A stretch of 64,000 nt of DNA from Trema orientale (Eukaryota > Streptophyta > Magnoliopsida > Rosales > Cannabaceae). The notes beneath the pieces were generated by a model, which saw nothing but the letters and a program-made list of their open reading frames with translations, made no database searches and was not told the DNA's origin. The position numbers and the translations under genes were made by a program. The stretch lies in NCBI GenBank assembly GCA_002914845.1, contig JXTC01000188.1, positions 229,223 through 293,222 on the forward strand, in the 5' to 3' direction. Shown one piece after another: positions 18,847 to 29,417 of this stretch (its first letter is position 1; every line of letters begins with the position of its first letter).

Positions 18847-19285
18847 TGTTAGGATTATACCCAAAAAGTATTTATTATTTATAAATATTTATTGAATACT
18901 TTGATATTTAATAAAGTTATAATTCATGCATAATATTTGTGATATTGTTTTGATTATTGGTACAATAGATGTCATAAAGGTTCCATGATTTATTTATTAG
19001 AGAAATATTTTAATGAAGTTGTTTATTAAAGTTAAGACATATTTTCTCTAATTAAATCAAATAAGATTGTTCACAACTATTAAGAAAAGTTGGACACTTC
19101 TCTTGGATTGTGTTGCAAGACTTTGTACATTTAAAGTGTGTCTTAATCTATATTAGTGTGATCATATGCAAAAAATCTTAGTGTGTAAAAATTGAACATA
19201 GACCATATGAAATATGTTCTTGTAAGAAGTACCGTTGACAAGAACATATTCTCACGAAGTTGATAATTAATGTATATTTTTAGGG
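18847..19285. mobile_element. Partial LTR-like sequence (TGTTAGGATTATACCC start)
   Basis: Starts with TGTTAGGATTATACCC, a typical plant copia LTR start, exactly where the copia pol remnant ends. No TG...CA closure was found before the gag remnant begins at about 19290, so it is probably truncated. Assignment is by style only. Confidence 0.4.
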
Positions 19286-19289
19286 ATGG

Positions 19290-21010
19290 TAATGTAATCT
19301 AAAAAAGAGGAAGTTCGAGCTGTTGCTTTACTTGCTAGATTCAAACTTCCCACCATAAACACTTTTGATAGAAAAACTGACCCACAAGACCATATGGACC
19401 ACTTCAATGACTTAATGGAGCTTCATCGAGTCGATGACCTCGCACGTTGCAGGTGCTTTGCTGTAACTCTCACAGGTGTAGCGAAGAAGTAGTTCCGAAG
19501 ACTTAAGCATGCTTCGATCTCGTCCTGGCAGCAACTTCAAACTGCATTCTTGAGACAATTCCAGGCTGCGAAGAATTTTACTATTCCATTAATTAGTTTG
19601 TCTGCTATTTGACAAGGTCCAGAGGAGACTCTGCGATCTTACCTCAATTGCTTTACTTCAGAGCTGACTAAGATGTACAACCTGCCTGAAGGGGGAGTCC
19701 TGACTCTAATGATGGCTGGAGTACGAGTAGAGACTAAACTGTGAGAGGAGTTATTCTTAAAGACTTCTATCAGAGAGTTAGTTAACATCTAAGGGTAGAA
19801 TCTTCACGCGAGAATCTTCATAAGACAGAAGGAAGGAGAAAAAGACGCAGCCAAAGATGCAACCACGACCAACAGTAATAATAACAAGAAGTCGAAGAAG
19901 AGGAAGAGTGAGCAACCGACTGAAAAGCAGCCCGAACAGAAGAAGTAGGAAATTCGAAGGGCTCCCCTACGATTCAATAACTATACCTAGCTGAATGCAT
20001 CCATAGATCATATTTATGCAGTCACAAATCAGCAGGTACAGTATCGTCAGCTAGGGCCGATGAAGCGGGATAGGACAAAACGTGATCCCAATAAGTTTTG
20101 CCGATATCATAACGATATTGGACACCACACTAACAACTACTACGCCTTGAAAGATGAGATCGAAGGGTTAATCAGAGAAGGGCGGCTGCGGCAGTATACC
20201 AGGCAGGATGATGGGGGTTTACGTTGATGCAATGTTGGTAAAGTCGAAGAAAGCTGAAGATCATCTCAAGCATCTTGACAAGATATTCAAAATTCTTCAA
20301 AAGTATCAGATGAAGTGGAATCCCCAGAAGTATGCATTTGGTATAGGATCTGGGAATCCCCAGAAGTTTTTGGGAAGTTCTTGGGATTCATAGTCAATCA
20401 GCAAGGTATTGAAGCTAAAGATCCAAGCATTGATTGACATACAGTCACCTCATAAACCGAAAGATATGCAGAGCCTGGCGGGAAGAGTGGCTGCACTGAG
20501 TCAATTTGTATCAAGATCAACTGAAAAATGCCAACCATTCTTCGAGGTGCTGAAAGGATCAAAGAAGTTTGAGTGGACCGAGAAGTGCGAGCAGGCGTTC
20601 CAAGATTTGAAGAAATACTTGGGTTCTCCTCCACTCTTATCGAAGCTAAAATCAGGAGAAAAGTTGTATTTATACTTCGCCGTTTCCAAGTATGCGACAA
20701 GCACTGCATTAATTCGAGAAGAAGAAAATATACAGCGACCTGTATATTATATAAGCAAAAGATTACTCGATGCCGAAACAAGATATCCGGAGATGGAGAA
20801 TTTGGCACTAACGCTTGTCATCGCATCTAGAAAGTTTCGACCATATTTTCATACACACTTCATTGAGATTTTCACACACTTTCTATTGAAATAGGTTTTG
20901 CAAAAGCCTGAAGTGTCAAGATAATTTCTCAAGTAGGCGGTTGAGCTGAGTCAATTCGACATCAATTTTTGACCTCGCACTACGATTAAAGGTCAAGCTC
21001 TTGCAGATTA
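19290..21010 (+). pseudogene. Ty3/Tat-like gag-pol remnant with internal deletion
   Basis: The gag region (19290-19990) reads FKLPTINTFDRKTDPQDH, DHFNDLMELHRVDD and so on with several in-frame stops. It reaches a zinc-knuckle-like CRYHNDIGHHTNNYY at about 20100, where the last Cys is lost. The sequence then jumps at about 20205 to the middle of reverse transcriptase, VYVDAMLVKSKKAEDHL, where the YVDD box reads YVDA. The connection and RNase H region follow (20409-20894: ERTEKCEQAF-like, RPVYYISKRLLDAE, RYPEMENLAL). Protease and the RT N-terminus are missing, as is integrase. The layout is Tat-lineage-like. Dead element. Confidence 0.85.
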
Positions 21011-21039
21011 AAAATTGAATGAATGCAACTATGCGACTT

Positions 21040-21450
21040 CGACGAAATCTTCTCAAGGTCTCCATTCGGTCATTGAGCTCTCCATTACATGAGCTCCCAA
21101 TTATGTTCAAGCATCTTCATGTTCGAGCTCCTCATTATCTTCGACCTCGACGAGATCTTCTCAAGATTTCCATTTAGTCCTTGAGATCTCTATATTCGAG
21201 CTCTTTATTATACTCGAGCTTATCATTATCTTCGACCCTAATGAGATCTTCACTCGATTCTTCAATCTTTAAGATCTCCACTGGGTCATTGAGCTCTCAA
21301 TTATATGAACTTTCCACCATGTTCGAGTTTCTTATTATTTTCAACCTCAACAAGATCGTCACTCGATTCTCGATAAAATCTCTACTTGATCATTGAGCTC
21401 TCCATACTCGAGCTCCATTATATTCGAGCTCCATCATATTCGAGCTCCCC
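21040..21450. repeat. Degenerate tandem repeat with GAGCTC words
   Basis: Three to four imperfect copies of a unit of roughly 90-120 bp containing TCGAGCTCC, ATTATCTTCGACCTC and GAGATCTTC..CTCGA. Tat-lineage elements commonly have such repeats between pol and the 3' LTR, which fits the position. Confidence 0.6.
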
Positions 21451-23109
21451 TCTTTAGTAATTCTTCTCAAGTCTCTTTATTTCGTATCGACTATTATATG
21501 ACTACTAGCTCGTGGGGTATTTTCACATATTTTGATGACTCCATCAATGAAAGTTTATGCATTTTCTTCATACGAATTTTCATTCTTATGCGTCGTCGAC
21601 TTACAGTTTTGTGGTAGTTATTGCAACACCATAAAACTGGGAGGATTATTCGTCATTTGAAGTGATCAATAAAGGCATTGTTCCTTTAATTTATCATCTT
21701 GATACGTCTTATTCTATTGGTTCATCTATTATAGTTTTATGGCAGTCTTCGAATACTATAAAACTCGGGGGGGCAGTGGGATCAGAATGTTATCTCCTAC
21801 TCATTTTCTAAGGAACTATGCAAACGTTCATTTAGAAGGATTGGAATTTTAGATCGCAGAATTTCTAAAATTTCTTAAAATCTTAGGATTTTCTCCTCGC
21901 TTCATATCATAGCATATCGTATTACGCAATTTCTCTCCTTGAACAGCAAAGTAACTAAGCAAAATGTTCATTGTTCGATGTGATATATTGTTATATTCTA
22001 TTTTGACGTGGAACTTTTGAAAAACAAATATTGAGTTTGCATCACTCGCGCGCGTTGTTTTTCATAAGTGACCTAACCCATCCTGCTACTTAAACCTCGG
22101 TTTAAGTTATTGGATTCGAATTGCAATAGCGTACCGATCAGTCACTTAGTGATCGAGTACTTGGTTAAATTATGTATTTGTATTAATATACGAGATGGTC
22201 TAATGATTCCTATTATTCAATTGAATAACGAGCTATGGATCTACTCTATGGAACAGCTCGATTCTTATTTTATGGAGCAAAGTATCTTAAAGAAAGTGCG
22301 AGCTCAGCTAAAAAGCATGCGACCCAAGGGTCAGGTATTATTTACATCTTTATTTACTTTCAATATTTTTTAGATTTTCTAACTTTTTGCAGGAAAATTC
22401 GAAATATGACACTTTTTAAAACTGCTAAGAAGCATAAAAAGAGTTCATGTCATTCAACTACTACGAGCTTCTCTTCAACGATGTAGGTATCATCAACTAT
22501 GCCTTCAGGGTAGCACACTTTGTTTTATTTCTTGTCGACTTCAATAACCGTCTTCAGGATTTCAACATAAAAACATCATGTCTAGATCGAGGCTTTCAGA
22601 ATAAGAAGCATACTTCTATAATGCGAGCATTATATCAAATTTATGGTTGAGAAAAGATCTTCTTTAAAAGACTTTGCAGCATCTTCAGCGCTCTACTAGT
22701 AAATAGTTATATCGACAACGACATAGTTTTTAAGTGTTTTCCTACTTCTCCATTAATTTCTATGGAAGATCAATGAGATCGATTTTCAGTCGTATACTTC
22801 ACTTATGCTCTTGCTATTGGAGAAGCGATGTTTTTCAGTGTACTAAGAGTTCGATCCTTATTAAACTCACAAAAGATTAACTTATCTATCTATGAAAAAG
22901 AGATGTTAACAAGAGTGTGGTGACACTATTTGATCGCTGCTTTACACCTACCACGTCAATCATCGATATCAACAAAGAAGAATTGAGAGAACTTACAAGT
23001 TCAGATGAAGACTTGAGCAGGAGCTACTGATTATAATGGCATGCGGTCAACTATTTTATCGAAGAAAGCTTTCAACACGTCAAAGACGCATTAAAAGCTG
23101 GGGGGCTAT
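21451..23109 (+). mobile_element. 3' non-coding part of the Ty3/Tat-like element
   Basis: No protein is recognised. Purine runs such as CTCGGGGGGGCAGTGGG (about 21764) and AAAAGCTGGGGGG (about 23094-23106) are present; the latter abuts the 3' LTR and is the likely polypurine tract for plus-strand priming. Short open frames (22110-22650) have no resemblance I can name. Confidence 0.55.
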
Positions 23110-23616
23110 TGTTGTATAGTTTTTTACCACCACAAATAGTTGACATGCCTAATCTCAAAAAAAACAGCTAGCTAATTGAAGAGGAGATAATTACCCATTA
23201 TTGTGTAGTCACCCAATCTCAATATTATATTGTATTTTATTATGTAATTTCCTATTCACAAAATTGGGAAACCTAAAGCCACCCTCATCTATATAAAGGG
23301 GGCTCAGTCTCATAATTTTTCATCTTACAGATATCTCACAGATATCTGACAGTCATCTCACAATCACTTCACTATACACTCTCTCTCTCTGTAATTTCCT
23401 CTATAATTCTCTCTTTGCTCTCACCTTGAGACTTAGAAAAACTCTTGTAATTCTCTAGAAAATAGTGAAGAACAGTGGACGTAGGCTCATCTTTTTTGGG
23501 GCTGAACCACTATAAAATTCTTGTCTCCTTATTTGCTTTAATTTATCAACCATTTTCACACACAAGCCACATCTCGTAATTTCCTAAATTCATTGTTGAC
23601 AAAACATCCGTCAACA
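23110..23616 (+). mobile_element. 3' LTR of the Ty3/Tat-like element (507 bp)
   Basis: Begins TGTTGTATAG directly after a polypurine tract and ends GTCAACA (TGTTG/CAACA inverted ends). It contains CTATATAAAGGGGG at about 23290, a TATA box with a plausible start about 30 bp on. No matching 5' LTR lies left of the gag remnant. Copy B of the duplicated block starts at the next base. Confidence 0.8.
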
Positions 23617-23962
23617 GATTTGATTATAAAATTATGATAATTCCTACAGTGAAGATCATATTCAGGATAAACAAGTTTATAGTAGTGCCGTAATTCGTGC
23701 ATCTTTTTTAATTCAGTTTATTCAATTTATTGAATATCGATAAACTTAACCTTCAAATGATAAGAGATAAGTAGAAAAGTAGTTTTTTCCCCCCTAATGG
23801 AAGGAAAAAATTAAAAGAAAAGAAAAAGTTGTACTTGTATTTAGACGCGATCGACTAATTAGGCTCGTAATTTCTAAGCATCGGAGTAATTGTATCAAAT
23901 TAATATTCCAACCAAAATGTTCTTTCGAGAGTTACAAAAATATATTTATTGTTTAGCACTTA

Positions 23963-24924
23963 TTATTTGTTGGAAAATGGTTTGGAAAAATCATTGTGAA
24001 TAGCCATTTTGAGGCATGAAAATGCCTAAAAATAGAGCTTGGGTGAATGAGAAATTGAAACCCAAAGTGAGAAGGTTCTAAAATTGGATTTGTAATATAC
24101 TGGAGTTACAAAATTCATTTTGGACCATTATTTGGTCTCATAAAGCTGAGGTAACAGCTAAAAACGTTTTAGCAGTTATGTTGTAACAGCCAAACGGTTT
24201 TCAACTATATTAATGGATTGTTATTAATATGTTGTAACAGATAAACATTTTTTAGTCATATTAATGGGCTGAAACTGTTACGTTATAACAGACAAATATT
24301 TTTCAACCATATTAATAGGCTGTTATGTTATAACAGAAAAATATTTTCAGCCATTTTAATGAGATGTTAATGGTTTGATACCCCCATGAATATTATAAAA
24401 GGAAACACTCTCCTTCACTTTTACACACACTAAAATATTTCTTAGATTATTCCTTTCTTCCATATTCTCTCTATGGCGGTTAATAAATAGTTAGTTAGTA
24501 GTTAGAAAGTTTGAGTTCTTTCTTTTCGGTGTGGTCGAGCTCTCTTGAGTTTTGGTGATAGAGTTTGGGCATTGCTCAGTTCGTTATGAGTAATAAGTTG
24601 GTGCGACATTACTATTCATGAACTATTTTATCCTCTAAGTACCCCAGTGAGGAGGCATAACTGTTTTAAGAAAATTATATGAAACACAAGACTCGGTTTG
24701 ATTTCCTTAAACTCCTTTGTTATTTTGGTCATTATAATTATGATTATTATTATAGTTAATTAATTGTGATTTATTTTGTTACATTATTTGATTTATTTTT
24801 ATGATAATTGTTATTATCCAAATTATAGTTAAATAATTTATTATATCATATGTTATAACAGATTATTGTTATATTTTTATTTCTAGATACATTATTACTT
24901 GTAGTAATTTTTTCTAACATTATT
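23963..24924 (+). mobile_element. Solo LTR of a Ty1-copia-type element, 952 bp, TSD TTATT
   Basis: The element 23968-24919 begins TGTTGGAAAATGG and ends TTTCTAACA, and is flanked by the exact 5-bp repeat TTATT (23963-23967, 24920-24924). TATTATAAAAGGAAAC at about 24390 is a promoter-like TATA. The uninterrupted counterpart sits in copy A at about 15700-15710, which proves the insertion boundary. Solo LTRs arise by recombination between the two LTRs. Confidence 0.88.
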
Positions 24925-25540
24925 TACCATCATGACCGCACTAACCTTATGATATCGTTATAAACCTCATAGCTAGGTATAAACGTTAAACAATACGGTT
25001 CATCAAAGCTACAATCCTTGATATTAAACAACATTATATGTTAATATATGATTGGAAAAGGACATAAGACAAGTATCCACGAAATCATATCCCACATAAT
25101 GGTTTACATGCTTTTATTTTGTACTTAGCCATACCATAACCGGATGTGGCCTGCATTTCGATTGGAACTATAGAACAATACAAAAGAATTACGAAGAAAA
25201 GGACGATATTTTCTTGATAAGTTGCCTCAGTGGTAAAACAAAAATTGGTCTATAATATTGGTTGTTGGCTTCTTCTTTAAACGAAAGAAGAGAATTAACT
25301 AATAGGAATATTTGGTGGCTTGCCGCTACCACAAGGAAGAAGACAGGAAAAGTTGAACCAATTAAAGGGAAAATATACTGACATCATGAACGCCCATATA
25401 TGAAAATATTTACAATAATGTTCCATGTGTTTTAAAAAGATTATAAAAAATAAAATAATTATGATGCAAAACAAGATAAATTCAAACAGGATTTGATATT
25501 ACTATTGTTTTATTAGATGATTATGTCTTACTATTATTAG

Positions 25541-26047
25541 TAAGAGATAATATCATAAAAAAAACTCATTATTTTTAGCCTTTTAACAAAAAATTCATTC
25601 ATTCTCATTAATGTCAAATAAAATCTTTTATTTGTATTTTTCTATCAAATCTTACAAGATTCACATATGCAGTCAAATTGGAGTTTAAAATTATTATAGA
25701 AATTTCTTTATTCTTTAAAATTATTTATTGGCATCCATAAAAATAGCCAGAAAGCAACTATCTAGACCGAAAAATAATCTGTAATCTCTTAGGAATCTAA
25801 CGATAACAATTTTCAAATACACAAAAATTCTTTCTTTTTTGAATTCTGTAATCTGATTTCAAAAGTTAAAAATATTCACTTTTAACAATTTCAACTCCAA
25901 TTTTGACTATACATATAGATTCGGTAAAATTTGATGATAGAAAAACATAAATAAAAGATTTTATTTGATATTAGTGAAAAAACGTAGAATTTTTTGATAG
26001 AAGGGTAAAAGTCATGAGTTTTTTTTTTTTTTTTATGTTATCTCTTA
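25541..26047. mobile_element. Foldback MITE, 507 bp, perfect 10-bp ends
   Basis: TAAGAGATAA at 25541-25550 and TTATCTCTTA at 26038-26047 are exact inverted ends. Inversion continues imperfectly for about 150 bp on each side (TCAAATAAAATCTTTTATTT against its complement near 25953-25972). TTAG flanks both sides (25537-25540, 26048-26051). It is absent from copy A of the duplication. No coding potential. Confidence 0.8.
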
Positions 26048-26669
26048 TTAGAAATTCAAATTTATTATAAGATATTAGATTATTTTGAATAACTAGAGTT
26101 TTAGTTTATTTTCTTATTAGTTTCCTAGTTTATTTAGGCCTAATTGTGTCTATCATTGTTTCAATATTCAGACCTCCCTAATTGTTCTCTTTCTCTCTCT
26201 TAATTCCTCTCTTCTCTCTCTTAAAAAGATAGAAGACAAGATTTAGATAGAGAACAGAGAAATAAAGAGAGAGAAAGGGAATAACTAGAGAGAGCATGAA
26301 TATTCATCAACCTCATTAAATAAGTCACGCAAATAATAAAGTCCTAACAACAATCCAGGAAATTATCAGAGTTTCTTTCTTCCCACACAATTAAAAACCC
26401 CCTACACCAAAAATTTCTTTTCAAGAATAAAAAGCACATATTTCATCTACCATATACGGTGAACATAGCTAATCTAAATTATGAGCTTCGATTTCTCTTG
26501 CCAGCCTGCTAGAGTTGCCTCAAACTTCAGAATTACGCACTAAATACCGATAAAAGAAAAGAAAAATTACTATGGTTTATGTTTTCAATCAGACAAAAAG
26601 AAATCAAGAGGAGTCAAAATTTACCAATAAAAATGCCATTTTTTTTAAAGATTTTGAAAAAGGCAATTG

Positions 26670-26780
26670 CCATTTTTTTTCAAATATTTAACTAAATTTA
26701 CCACCACCATTAGATTCTACTACTTTTGTTTTCAAATATTTAACTAAATTTACTACCACCATTAGATTCTACCACTTTTG
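26670..26780. repeat. Tandem duplication of a 52-bp unit
   Basis: CAAATATTTAACTAAATTTA followed by CCACCACCATTAGATTCTA occurs twice in a row (about 26678 and 26730) with few mismatches. Confidence 0.8.
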
Positions 26781-26797
26781 GGAGGGAAAAGAATTAG

Positions 26798-27052
26798 TCA
26801 AGAATTTATCAAGAATGCGTCAAGAATCTAGATCACTATCGATGTCAAAAATCTATCAAGAATCCGCCAAGAATCTATCAAGATTGTTAAGAATCCGTCA
26901 AGAATTCATGAAGAACCTGTCAAAATTGCCGTCGATGTCAAAAATTCATCAAGAATCTGTCAAAAGTTTATCAAAAATCCATCAAGATCACCGCCGGTAT
27001 CAAGAATTATTCAATAATCTATCAAGATTGTCAAGAATTCGTCAAGAATTCA
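26798..27052. repeat. Degenerate minisatellite of TCAAGAATC words
   Basis: About twenty irregular copies of a 10-14 bp word (GTCAAGAATC, ATCAAGAATC, CATCAAGATT) fill the interval. The open frame across it (26815-27087) is just a repetitive translation (SLSKIHQ-like) and is not called as a gene. Confidence 0.75.
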
Positions 27053-27452
27053 TTTTAAAAAAGTGGTATGGTGGTAGATTTAACTGATGAGGAAAAAAAA
27101 ATGGCGTACAACTAATTTATTAGAAAAGAAGTCATTTTCGGCCGAAAGCCTAAAACACTATTACTGGGTCCATTTCCCAACCCTCTCACGTCCAGTGCCC
27201 AGTGGTGATCGATCGTGGGTTTAGGCCTCGGCCTGATTTGGCCCATTCTGCTTGGTTTCGGCCGATTTAAGTGCGGAATTATTATATTCTTTGACAATTT
27301 CGACACTTTTATCACAATAAATGTCATTTTTCAGTTTTTATTATAAATGGAAATTTATTATAACTACTCTTACCATTATCAACTCATTTTAATTGTAATA
27401 AATGTCGCTTTATTAACATGGTCTTTGTGGATTACGTGTGGTTAATTGGCAA

Positions 27453-27752
27453 TAGTTTTAGGCCCTGTTTGGAATATGAATTTTTCAAGAGAAATAAAAA
27501 AAATTCCAAAGAATTCTATTTTTTCTTGTTTTGATTCTGACAATAAACAATAAAAAAATATTTTTTTAAAAAGTGAGTTAGATTTGATGTCACCTTTAGT
27601 ATATAGAATTTTGATAAATTAGTTAGGGAAGAGAAAATTTCCAAAATAAAGCTTTATAAAATTTTAAGAAAATATTTTTTATTTCTTTTTTCTTGACTTT
27701 TTCCTTACAATTTTTTCTTTCCCAAAAATCTAGGTTCTAAACAGAGTTTTAA
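27453..27752. mobile_element. hAT-like MITE (GGCCCTGTTTGG end)
   Basis: The element 27461-27744 starts GGCCCTGTTTGGAATATGAA and ends TTCTAAACAG, inverted. AGTTTTA (27454-27460) recurs at 27745-27751, extending to 7 of 8 matching positions. Same family as the element in the P450 pseudogene at 42511-42804: shared internal AAAAATATTTTTT, AAAGCTTTAT, and both ends alike. Confidence 0.7.
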
Positions 27753-28144
27753 TATTTTATATTTAATATTATTAGTGGAAATTTGAATTAATATGGTAAA
27801 TTTAAAAAAAAATTGAAAAATCATGTATTTTAAAAAAAAATTCAAAAATTAAAAATTTATTTAGAAAAATACAATTTTTGAAAATATTTGGAAAAATATA
27901 GTTTTTTACCAATTGATAAAGTAGTTGAGATAACCGATTAAGTTACTTGAGATTGGTTATATCGAGTACTTTTGAAAAATAACAATTCTGAAGAATATAT
28001 AGTATTTTCCGAATTTATAAAATTGGTATTTTATAAATAGTTCTTTTTTTCAAGACAGTGATAGTTTTCCAAATAAACCCTGGATTTTTCAAAAAAAAAA
28101 AAGAAAAAAAGAGCCGAGCTAGGATTTTAAAAATATTTGGACTT

Positions 28145-28242
28145 TGGGCCCGGATTTTTGTAAGAAACCCATATCAATACGAAGCTAAAGCTTTTGGGCC
28201 GATTGAAAGGAGTAGTAATGGGCCCAGTTCAGCCATGGCCCA
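28145..28242. promoter_or_regulatory. Cluster of site II (TGGGCC/GGCCCA) motifs
   Basis: TGGGCC or GGCCCA occurs at about 28145, 28195, 28219-28226 and 28237, inside 100 bp. This lies about 240-340 bp upstream of the presumed leader of the NT-C2 gene. Site II elements bind TCP-type factors and are common in promoters of housekeeping plant genes. The role here is inferred. Confidence 0.5.
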
Positions 28243-28644
28243 CGAAGCCTGAAGTGACGCCACTCCTTCTTCAGCTTAGGATCCTTTTCCGTAGATCGCG
28301 CTTTTACATCCATAATCCATTCATTTTCAACGGCCTTTTCTCCATTTTTTCGCTTTTTCATTTCTTCGCACGAAGTTTCCACATTTTGACCCAACCAAGA
28401 AACGAATATATTCATAAATATATATACATATAATATATATATATATATATGTTAACAAAAAAAATTAAAAATAAAAATTAATTGCTTAGCTCTGAGCCTC
28501 TGACAAGCAGGAGAGACAGCTACAGCTCCTCCTCCTCCTTCATTCTCTTCTGCAATTCCTTACCATATACTCAATTTATACATGTATGTATATAATATAT
28601 GTGTGTGCATGTGTATGCACGCAAGCACAAGTACTCTTTCTCAG

Positions 28645-29280
28645 GTAACCATTGGTTCTCTGTGAGGGTACATTTCTTGGTAGAGCTCTAATCATTGCTT
28701 TGCTTTTTTATTATTATTGAATTTTCTTCCTTTTTTTTTTTTTTTTTGGATTCAATTCTGCAAATGCTGATTGTCGTTTTCCGTTTCCTGGTGTTTTGAT
28801 AATGGCTGAGCTTGATTATAGATCTAAATCTCACCGGCCACTTAGTTGACTGGCTCTTCTCTCTCTCTCTCTCATTTTGATTTTAATAATGAGTTAGGAG
28901 GTGATTGTTTATTTTTATAATAATCATTAAATTTTAATAAATGAGCATCTAGTTTATGTTTTCCCTCTAGTGTGTAATTGGTCTGATTTTTCCTAAAGGC
29001 AAGAGTGGCCGGATTTAGTGGGGTGGGTCACACCCAATTTTTTTAATTTACTTTTTTTTTATATTTTGGAAAGAATATTGCAATTTTGGATGTGGATAGC
29101 TCCTCACGTTCTCTTTTGTTCATCATCATTGTAATCAAGTTTGGCTTTTTATGTTTGCTTTGTGTTGTAAGTTAATTAGCTTCAATTCAATGGATCGATT
29201 ACATTTCATTTTTAAATTATTTAAATCCTTATGCTAGGAAAAGATATGGGATTTTTTTTTTTTTTTAACTTTTTTTGCAG
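28645..29280 (+). other. Probable 5' UTR intron of NT-C2 gene
   Basis: CTCAG|GTAACC at 28645 is a good donor and TTTTTTTGCAG|TGTCC ending at 29280 a strong T-rich acceptor. Between a CT-rich leader (28500-28640) and the ATG at 29418 this would be a leader intron, common in plant genes. No transcript evidence. Confidence 0.5.
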
Positions 29281-29417
29281 TGTCCTTCTGTGTTTTAAAG
29301 TGTAATCTGAGTTTTTGATTTTTTTTTTGGGATATATTTAGATTCATGGATAAGGGCATTGTAATTGATCATACCCAGTAAGAGCAATACCAAGTACTTT
29401 CCAAGAGGGCCAAAACC

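Larger units (their letters stand above)
23617..26110. repeat. Direct duplication, copy B (interrupted)
   Basis: Collinear with 15341-16500. The homologous parts are about 23617-23967, 24920-25540 and 26052-26110; the gaps are a solo LTR (23968-24919) and a MITE (25541-26047), both absent from copy A. The left edge coincides with the end of the Ty3-like 3' LTR. No gene is recognised. Confidence 0.83.
26111..28480. other. Gene-free interval left of the NT-C2 gene
   Basis: Apart from the repeats and MITE listed separately and the promoter motifs at 28145-28242, I see no gene. AT-rich with A/T homopolymers. Confidence 0.5.

Noticed and set aside
22110..22650. Three overlapping open frames as a gene
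   Set aside because: No family resemblance, and they lie inside the 3' non-coding part of a dead Ty3-like element.
26815..27087. Open frame of 90 residues with repeated SLSKIHQ pattern
   Set aside because: It is produced by the TCAAGAATC minisatellite; no evidence of a gene.
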